Virus record (IMG/VR): IMGVR_UViG_3300012199_000007
Coordinates: 1 to 20,319 of that record
Strand: one strand, 5' to 3'
Length of the DNA: 20,319 nucleotides
From: a virus
The notes below the pieces were generated by a model. It made no database searches. It was not told the DNA's origin and saw nothing but the letters and a program-made list of their open reading frames with translations. Below, piece after piece: positions 1 through 5,350 of the stretch (its first letter is position 1; every line of letters begins with the position of its first letter). Made by a program: the position numbers and the translations under genes.

Positions 1-100
1 CGCTTTTCATGTGCGGTGCACCTTCATCTATCTGGACAAGGATATCTGTCTTCACGGTAATGGTAGAGCGTTTTTGTGTCACACGTGTTATAGTGCTCAT
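1..100 (-). CDS. Start of a downstream head/tail gene, cut by the window edge
   Basis: The first 33 codons of a gene that runs off the left edge. The ATG at 100-98 overlaps the TGA of the preceding gene as ATGA, and an AAGAG sequence lies about six bases upstream. The visible protein begins MSTITRVTQKRSTITVK and is basic at first, then acidic (DILVQIDEGAPH). Its place directly after the connector candidate suggests a neck or tail-completion protein, but too little is visible to name it. The coupling makes the start reliable. Confidence 0.6.
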   Translation of the reverse strand, partial: MSTITRVTQKRSTITVKTDILVQIDEGAPHMKS

Positions 101-1020
101 ACTGTTCTCTTATACTTCTTCAATAGCATACATGCCTCTTCTACCAGAGGATCTGGATCACCTCCCTTTGTTGCCCACCTTTGCCGACGTTTCCCTAAGT
201 GCTGTTCTATCACTCCATATGGATTAATCATCAGTCTCATTTGAACGGCAAGGAAGAGCGATGTTGCTTCTCGAATATCATCGGGGACACTCTGAAAACC
301 CCCGGTGTATGTCGTTCTCATGAGACCTTCGCGCATGATGACGCTTGCAGGTTGAAACCGATACCATCCTTCATGAGGTACAGGAACCTCTATAGCGGTA
401 TCAACAACACCGAATTGACTTGAGAATGAGAATGCATGCTCTATAGCAGATATGTTGATAATAGGATATGACCTGAGAAATACGACACGTGTGAGTCCAC
501 CTTGCATCACAGGTGGCATATGCGCATAGGCTATTTCAGCTTCCTGAGTCAGGAGAGCCGCGGCAAAGGGATCACTGGATGATATTCCCCCTGCCTCCGT
601 TGTCTCTTTGAAAAGGAATGCGACGGGATCTCCAGAGTTGTGGTAGAACTGTGTAGCACTTGCAAGGTTGATTGTGCCCGGGTAGGAGCCCGCCCAACTC
701 GTAACGGTTACCCCGCCGGGCTTGATCAGGATCGTCTCCTGTGTCGATCCGCTACCGATCTGTACAGCCTGTTCGTCCAGCTCGTCAAGCGTCAAAGTAG
801 AGCTGACCGAGATTTGTGTTGCTCCCGGACTAGCAGATTGTGAGAGTGTGGTCGATCCCGGGGCTTGCAGCCTACGATGGCATTCAGAGTCACAGCGCTG
901 GCTAGCCCGACTCAGGAGCTTGTCAACGACACCAGGAGCAAGAGCAGCAATAGAGACACTGAGCCCCAAACCGAGCGGGGTCTCCAAAACCTCTGAGGGA
1001 TTTAAGTACAGCTTAACCAC
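97..1020 (-). CDS. Probable phage head-tail connector / neck protein
   Basis: About 307 residues, last complete gene of the head cluster in this window. I recognise no firm family signature. The C-terminal part (SVPDDIREATSLFLAVQMRLMINPYGV) resembles the helical segment of gp6-like head-tail connectors, where a stretch starting PDDI/PEDI precedes a long helix; the first two thirds are beta-rich and Ser/Thr/Gly-rich. The frame is open back to a GTG at 1089, but that would overlap the upstream gene by 44 bases, has no good ribosome binding site, and adds an Arg-rich stretch typical of out-of-frame reading. I prefer the GTG at 1020, with AAGAG just upstream; the protein then begins VVKLYLNPSEVLETPLGL. 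It is coupled to the next gene by ATGA. Position after the capsid genes supports a neck role; a minor head protein is the alternative. Confidence 0.65.
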   Translation of the reverse strand: MVKLYLNPSEVLETPLGLGLSVSIAALAPGVVDKLLSRASQRCDSECHRRLQAPGSTTLSQSASPGATQISVSSTLTLDELDEQAVQIGSGSTQETILIKPGGVTVTSWAGSYPGTINLASATQFYHNSGDPVAFLFKETTEAGGISSSDPFAAALLTQEAEIAYAHMPPVMQGGLTRVVFLRSYPIINISAIEHAFSFSSQFGVVDTAIEVPVPHEGWYRFQPASVIMREGLMRTTYTGGFQSVPDDIREATSLFLAVQMRLMINPYGVIEQHLGKRRQRWATKGGDPDPLVEEACMLLKKYKRTV

Positions 1021-1045
1021 GCTTCTCTTGCCTCTTGTGCTTCTT

Positions 1046-1591
1046 CTAATTGTCCTCGGTATATTCAACCGATATATCGAATGCTCCACCGCCTACAGTG
1101 ACACCGTTCAAATTGATGGCAAAGGTCTCTGTTCCTCGTAGCACAATAGCCTTTGCAGGACGATTCCCAAATGCAAGATCCAGTATGCTTGTTGCTACTG
1201 TCGACAAACCAACAAACAGGCTATCGACTGTCAATGTACCAATAGCCGCGCCAAGTCCTGTAGGATTGGCAGTATAGGCATTGATGGTTGCAGTAGATGC
1301 AGGATCAGCACTGTCATAGGCTACTTTAGTTGGATTTGTCGCAGTGCCACCAGTATCAGCAGCAGAACGTTTTATCAATTGAATATCGACATCAGCCCCA
1401 GCCGTGGTTTTTATACCAGAAACGCGTGCGCGTATTATGCGAACAGGAGCGCTCCCAGGGGTAATGGTGAATATATCAGTAGCAGACGCAGCGACCACTA
1501 GTCCCGTGATTGACGCTATGTACGTGGGCTTCTGTCCATCGGTTGGGCCTGCTATGGTTCGGTAATTGGTATCAAGCTGTTGCTGTGGCAT
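1046..1591 (-). CDS. Predicted phage structural protein (beta-rich head or decoration protein)
   Basis: 181 residues, no recognised domain. The sequence is rich in Ala, Thr, Gly and Val with short alternating hydrophobic stretches (for example IFTITPGSAPVRIIRARVSG and FAINLNGVTVGGGAFDISVEY), the look of an all-beta virion protein, with few charges and no cysteine. It lies three genes after the major capsid protein, where decoration or head-stabilising proteins are common; that role is inference. Start: ATG at 1591, three bases after the stop of the preceding gene, with AGGTGAT directly upstream. It ends VEYTEDN. Confidence 0.7.
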   Translation of the reverse strand: MPQQQLDTNYRTIAGPTDGQKPTYIASITGLVVAASATDIFTITPGSAPVRIIRARVSGIKTTAGADVDIQLIKRSAADTGGTATNPTKVAYDSADPASTATINAYTANPTGLGAAIGTLTVDSLFVGLSTVATSILDLAFGNRPAKAIVLRGTETFAINLNGVTVGGGAFDISVEYTEDN

Positions 1592-1594
1592 CTA

Positions 1595-1852
1595 TCACCT
1601 GCTTTCTGTTAGGCTTCCTGCTTGTTTTTGCTGTTTAGCATACGCACTCTGCTCAGATGGCGTTGCTAGACGATGACCGAACCTTTGCAGTTCCTCAACA
1701 TCATGCTCTCTGGCATGATCAGGAGGATCTATCTCTAGGAAATGCCCTTTCTGCTGATAGTTCCTTACAGGCGTATGCACTCCTGCTATGATCTTTTCGT
1801 TAAGAGCAACATGCCCATCGCTATTCTGTTCGTGGTACATGAGAATTGACAT
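1595..1852 (-). CDS. Small hydrophilic protein after the major capsid gene
   Basis: 85 residues, unrecognised. It starts MSILMYHEQNSDGHVALNEK, is rich in His, Gln and Glu, and has no membrane segment or cysteine. Its start codon overlaps the capsid stop as TAATG, so translation is probably coupled and the protein made in proportion to the capsid. Phages often keep a short head gene at this spot, so a minor head protein or assembly helper is plausible but unproven. Confidence 0.65.
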   Translation of the reverse strand: MSILMYHEQNSDGHVALNEKIIAGVHTPVRNYQQKGHFLEIDPPDHAREHDVEELQRFGHRLATPSEQSAYAKQQKQAGSLTESR

Positions 1853-3294
1853 TATGCGGCCCTCACTCTTCCAATTTTTGCAGCAAACGCAGGTGCTCGT
1901 AGCGCCAGCGTCTTATCAGCATTCAAGGCAAATTGACGCGATCTGGCATTGATGACAGCGAGAAGCTCGGTCTGAATCGGGTTGACTTCTGGGCAAACGA
2001 GAATGTCCGGATCACGTGGGATGAGGTAGATATCCTCAGTGACCTGGGTGCCAGTCTGGACACGAGGGAAGGTCACACCATCGGAAATGGCATTAGCCCC
2101 GGAGCTAGCAATGGTAGCCCAATACAGGGTATTAGTGACTGCTGGGTTTTGGATCAATCCGGTATCCGTGAAGGAGGTTACCGCAGCGTCATTGATGTCA
2201 TAGGCTGCAACCAATGCATACAAGCTCTCAGCGCCACTAGAGGTGCTGCGGAATATCCGATACCCGAGGATATCGATCACATTTCCATCGGCGTCTGTGG
2301 GAGCTGGTGTTAGCCAAGTGAGAACAACGTTCTTACCATCGGCAGAAGGCGTTTGTGATGCCTCAGCACTGGCAGCGGTCAATCCGTATCTGGTGACCGC
2401 CTCCATCCGGTAGTAGTAGGTATTTGCAGCAAGAAGGGAAGAGCCCGTGCCAGTGTTACCTGTGGTAGAGATGGTTCCCATGGTGCCCTGATTGCCCATG
2501 AATGAGGAAATGATGATGGGGATATTGCGGTATGACTCAACTTCAACACCAGCATCAATAGCATTATCTGCTACAGGTGCGCTCGGATCTCCATAGTCAT
2601 CACGCAAGAACATGCGTTTCATCACTTGATTGTAGCGTGCATTCTGGACGTGCAAGCCATTGATGTAGGATTGCATCTTTGGGCTCATCATCCAGAAATA
2701 GTCCATGCCAAGCTCTTGAGCATAGCGACCACGCACGGCATCAATAGCATTGTCCATCATCTGAAATGCGAGGAGCTGAGTGTTGGCATCGATCTTGTTG
2801 GCGTTGGCAACCATGAGGTCCACGCCATCCCACTGGGGTCTCTTTGTGTTGAGCGTGGCTGCCGCTGAGCCATACATATGCGTGGTCTCCTCTAGCCACA
2901 CCATCGCTTTCGCATGAGCCCCAAGCTCAAGGTCAAACAGGTTCCCGTTCGCACGAGCGACCTGAACCATAAACTTGGACAGATCCCCGATGGACTCGGT
3001 ATGCTTGATCGGAAATTGTCCCTGGACATAGGTCGAGTTGCTTGCCGCGACCGAGCCCGTGCCGCTGGTTGGAGGTGCCTCTAACGTATGTTGAGGCTGC
3101 GGGAGTGCTGTGCGCTTGTTGAAGTAGAAGATGTCCGTCTCCCATGTCTGACGCGGTATTGCTCTGCCTAGCGGTCCCCACTTGCGTTGAAGCTCGGTAA
3201 GGGTGCTGTCAATCCGCTTGAGAATAAGATTGAGTGAGCCCCCTGTTGAGCTGAGTGAGAACACCTCCCTGATCTCTCTGAGTGATACTGGCAT
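1852..3294 (-). CDS. Major capsid protein with an Ig/FN3-like insertion
   Basis: 480 residues. Gene order (terminase, portal, protease/scaffold, this gene) and its size identify it as the major capsid protein; the fold is probably HK97-like. Residues 1-265 form the shell part, with a long helical stretch near 120-140 and a central segment around 195-235 (FWMMSPKMQSYINGLHV) of the kind seen in phage capsid proteins. Residues about 275-385 look like an inserted fibronectin-III/Ig-type beta-sandwich (NTYYYRMEAVTRYGLTAAS, then LGYRIFRSTSSG, then TSFTDTGL), followed by a return to capsid-type sequence (EDIYLIPRDPDILVCPEVNP, 420-439) and a basic C-terminus. Such domains usually project from the outer surface and may bind cell surfaces. 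The start overlaps the protease stop as TAATG, with GGAG eight bases upstream. Confidence 0.85.
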   Translation of the reverse strand: MPVSLREIREVFSLSSTGGSLNLILKRIDSTLTELQRKWGPLGRAIPRQTWETDIFYFNKRTALPQPQHTLEAPPTSGTGSVAASNSTYVQGQFPIKHTESIGDLSKFMVQVARANGNLFDLELGAHAKAMVWLEETTHMYGSAAATLNTKRPQWDGVDLMVANANKIDANTQLLAFQMMDNAIDAVRGRYAQELGMDYFWMMSPKMQSYINGLHVQNARYNQVMKRMFLRDDYGDPSAPVADNAIDAGVEVESYRNIPIIISSFMGNQGTMGTISTTGNTGTGSSLLAANTYYYRMEAVTRYGLTAASAEASQTPSADGKNVVLTWLTPAPTDADGNVIDILGYRIFRSTSSGAESLYALVAAYDINDAAVTSFTDTGLIQNPAVTNTLYWATIASSGANAISDGVTFPRVQTGTQVTEDIYLIPRDPDILVCPEVNPIQTELLAVINARSRQFALNADKTLALRAPAFAAKIGRVRAA

Positions 3295-3806
3295 TAAAAA
3301 TCTCCAATCTGGACATTGCCGTCAAAGCTCTGCTGAGCATCCATCCATCCCATGAGTTGCACTTCAAGCTCTTTAAGATCCCGTTCGGCGTTGTACCACT
3401 CAGGTTTAGGTCTACTACGGTCAAGCAGCTCAAGTTGCGTGTTGGGATCTCGCAACTGATCACGCATGTAATCCCCATGGCGATAGTATGGCTTCTTGGG
3501 CTTCTCTTGCTCATTAGAGCCCTCAACCATACTCTTTCGCTGAGGGAACGTACGAGGCGCAAGCTTCTGTTGCATTTCTTCAAGCTTCTGAGTGAAAGCA
3601 TTCTGCATTTCAAGCATCTGCTTTCCGATCTTTTCGTCCCAGATCTCCTCTTGCGTCTTGGGAGGTGCTACAGTGTAGCCAGCCTCTTGCAAGAGTTTGA
3701 GCGCATCCTCAGCAGTAGGCTTGGGTGGCTCCTTCTCAGCTTTCTGTTGTTGGGCGAAAGCCTCTTGCAACTCCTTCAGGAGCTGCTTTTTCTCTTCTTC
3801 AGTCAT
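3294..3806 (-). CDS. Nested in-frame scaffold protein (internal start)
   Basis: Within the protease/scaffold gene, codon 354 is an ATG (3806-3804) preceded by AAAGGAGCAACCT, an excellent ribosome binding site with seven-base spacing. Starting here gives a 170-residue protein (MTEEEKKQLLKELQEAFAQQ...) that holds exactly the coiled-coil scaffold region and the C-terminus. Lambda makes Nu3 from within gene C in the same way, so separate scaffold synthesis in excess over protease is a reasonable inference. The site and frame are seen directly; use of the start is not proven. Confidence 0.5.
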   Translation of the reverse strand: MTEEEKKQLLKELQEAFAQQQKAEKEPPKPTAEDALKLLQEAGYTVAPPKTQEEIWDEKIGKQMLEMQNAFTQKLEEMQQKLAPRTFPQRKSMVEGSNEQEKPKKPYYRHGDYMRDQLRDPNTQLELLDRSRPKPEWYNAERDLKELEVQLMGWMDAQQSFDGNVQIGDF

Positions 3807-4865
3807 AGGTTGCTCCTTTGTTTCTGGAGATGCAGGCTTGTCACCCGTACTCTCCTTCTTACTTTCTTTGCATTCCATACCTAGAAACGATGCTAATCCA
3901 CTATGTGCATGTCCCAGGTATTCTAAAGTCTTTGTACTAAACTTTGCTCCTACCTCAGTGATGCCTAGAAACTTTAGTGCAGCATCGTGCTCTATATTCT
4001 CAGGTGCGCATTCTAGACCTATTGCTTTTGCGAGATAGTTGTGAGTGGTTTCTAATGATGGTAGATTTAATGCTTCATTGGATGGTTTTACTTCTTCTAT
4101 GAGAGCGGTGTCTTTGAAGGTGAATACTTCGCGAATGTCTTGTGGCTCTTTGGACTCGGAGACGTACTCGACGCGTGCGTTAGGGATGCCTGGAGATGAG
4201 GTGAAGTCGATGCCAGTGAGACGGATGTTCTCGCCCCCAACCATCGGATAGGGCTCATTGTTGTCGATGTACATCTCAGCATTGATGGCTCGCAGACTCT
4301 GAGACTTGATGTAGCCACCTTTGACCAGATTGACGACCTCGTGGCCTGCTTGTGTGTCTGGTACATCAATGAGAGCAAAAGCTTGCGTGCCTTCCTTGCC
4401 TATCGCTGCAACCTTGCCGACGATCTCACGGGTAGCATCAGCATATGCAGCATCATGGGAAAGGTAAACAGTGAGAGGGAGCGCGTTCGAGTCGGAGAGT
4501 TGGACTTGAGCAGCTTGTATGAGGCGATTGACGGTCTGTGCAGGGTACTTTCTGCCATTGAGAGAGGTGGCATCATCCTCCAGAAAGACAGACTTCACAC
4601 GTGCTATGCGGTTTGTCGCCTCTTTCTTTCCATCCTTGGCAGTGTCAGGAAGGGCAGAGGTAAGCCCCAGGCGTGCGGCGATACTCTTGATCTTGGAACG
4701 TACAGCATCAGGATTAGCAGCATGACCAGCAAGGTTCCACGCGTCTTTTACATCGCTTGCATCTTTTATGGGGTATGACTTGTTTGGTCCAGCGAAGTTC
4801 TCAGGATGCTCAGCATAGTATGCATCTCTTGCTGCTTGTGTCCATTTTGCTTCGTACAGCTCCAT
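3294..4865 (-). CDS. Prohead protease fused to a scaffolding domain
   Basis: 523 residues in three parts. Residues 20-75 (FAGPNKSYPIKDASDVKDAW, then KIKSIAARLGL and LPD) match the short N-terminal motif found on many phage proteases and related head proteins. Residues about 88-235 look like a herpes/HK97-fold serine protease: His137 in LSHD, the strand IVGKVAAIG, then DTQAGHEVVNLVKGGYIKSQSLR with Ser188 or Ser190 as likely nucleophile, and LTGIDFTSSPGIPNA. From about 330 the protein is Lys/Glu/Gln-rich and predicted coiled coil, as in scaffolds removed by proteolysis during maturation. It lies immediately before the major capsid gene, as in many siphophages. A second in-frame start at residue 354 may make free scaffold. 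A terminator-like hairpin lies just before the ATG. The catalytic residues are my alignment by eye. Confidence 0.8.
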   Translation of the reverse strand: MELYEAKWTQAARDAYYAEHPENFAGPNKSYPIKDASDVKDAWNLAGHAANPDAVRSKIKSIAARLGLTSALPDTAKDGKKEATNRIARVKSVFLEDDATSLNGRKYPAQTVNRLIQAAQVQLSDSNALPLTVYLSHDAAYADATREIVGKVAAIGKEGTQAFALIDVPDTQAGHEVVNLVKGGYIKSQSLRAINAEMYIDNNEPYPMVGGENIRLTGIDFTSSPGIPNARVEYVSESKEPQDIREVFTFKDTALIEEVKPSNEALNLPSLETTHNYLAKAIGLECAPENIEHDAALKFLGITEVGAKFSTKTLEYLGHAHSGLASFLGMECKESKKESTGDKPASPETKEQPMTEEEKKQLLKELQEAFAQQQKAEKEPPKPTAEDALKLLQEAGYTVAPPKTQEEIWDEKIGKQMLEMQNAFTQKLEEMQQKLAPRTFPQRKSMVEGSNEQEKPKKPYYRHGDYMRDQLRDPNTQLELLDRSRPKPEWYNAERDLKELEVQLMGWMDAQQSFDGNVQIGDF

Positions 4866-4896
4866 AAAAACAGGCCGCTCCTCTCGGAAACGGCCT
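4866..4896 (-). terminator. Terminator-like hairpin abutting the protease start codon
   Basis: Read on the minus strand, AGGCCG, a 13-base loop and CGGCCT are followed by GTTTTT and then directly by the ATG of the protease gene. The shape is that of an intrinsic terminator, though the stem has only six pairs. The loop carries AGAGGAG, the best ribosome binding site for the protease gene, twelve bases from the ATG when unfolded. It could end transcripts of the upstream genes, attenuate, or tune translation of the protease. Confidence 0.5.
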
Positions 4897-4956
4897 ATGC
4901 CTCTGGGGCTAAAGCTCTTGTGGATATTCTATTGTCTACAGTATAGCGAGTTTCGA

Positions 4957-5151
4957 TTACGAATGCAAGATACGAGCATCAAATTCTGGTGAAGATGCAA
5001 TAGAGGTGTACATCTGCAAAACTTCTGCCCAGGACTTCACCTCTATCGTCTTGCAATGCCTACAACGTAAATGTATACCTTGTGCGTCATAATGCAGGAT
5101 AGTATGGTTATTCTTACACCGCACCTTCTGATGCTCATTGAGATTATTCAT
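4957..5151 (-). CDS. Small zinc-finger-like protein
   Basis: 64 residues beginning MNNLNEHQKVRCKNNHTI. Cys12 and His16, then Cys30 and Cys33 in LRCRHCKTIEV, could hold one zinc ion; the second half resembles the CxxCKT end of Mu Com-like small zinc-finger proteins, but only one clear CxxC pair is present, so I do not assign that family. Its ATG overlaps the stop of the small split reading frame upstream as ATGA, so its translation depends on ribosomes finishing that frame. It lies between the portal and protease genes. A role in nucleic-acid binding or translational control is only a guess. Confidence 0.6.
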   Translation of the reverse strand: MNNLNEHQKVRCKNNHTILHYDAQGIHLRCRHCKTIEVKSWAEVLQMYTSIASSPEFDARILHS

Positions 5152-5350
5152 GCATTCTTTCCTTCATACTCTGCAAGCTTCTTCCTTGCCTCTAGAAGCT
5201 CATTGATCACATCCCCTAGTACCATGTCAGCATCTTCTTCGTAGGGAGGGATGCGCAATGCTTTGCAGCAATTTATAGATGGAAAGCATTGCGCATCTCT
5301 TCTTCTGTTCTATACCTGTATATCTTCTTCAGCTCAGTTATTCTAGCCAT
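5148..5350 (-). CDS. 54-codon small protein gene split by a 38-base hairpin segment
   Basis: The ATG at 5350 has GGAG seven bases upstream and overlaps the end of the portal gene. Codons 1-20 read MARITELKKIYRYRTEEEMR. Straight reading then gives only NAFHL and a TAA (5275-5273) inside the loop of a perfect hairpin. If the 38 bases 5290-5253 are skipped, from one CGC codon (5293-5291) to a second CGC at the far end of the hairpin (5255-5253), the frame continues as IPPYEEDADMVLGDVINELL and so on to a TGA at 5148, which overlaps the next ATG as ATGA. The joined 54-residue protein is hydrophilic and coherent, and has normal coupling at both ends. Either the ribosome bypasses the hairpin, or the gene was broken by a palindromic insertion. 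Function unknown. Confidence 0.5.
5250..5297. repeat. Perfect 15-bp inverted repeat inside the split small gene
   Basis: The arms are GATGCGCAATGCTTT (5250-5264) and AAAGCATTGCGCATC (5283-5297), with no mismatch and an 18-base loop. Each arm holds the palindrome TGCGCA, so the same six bases also form a direct repeat. There is no T-run on either side, which argues against a terminator. The in-frame stop lies in the loop. See the split gene at 5148-5350. Confidence 0.9.

Noticed and set aside
722-1141. 139-codon plus-strand ORF opposite the connector candidate
   Set aside because: Antisense to a coherent structural gene; no binding site or recognisable domain.
3282-3884. 200-codon plus-strand ORF opposite the scaffold region
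   Set aside because: Leu/Arg/Ser-rich antisense of a Lys/Glu/Gln-rich coding region; no family features.
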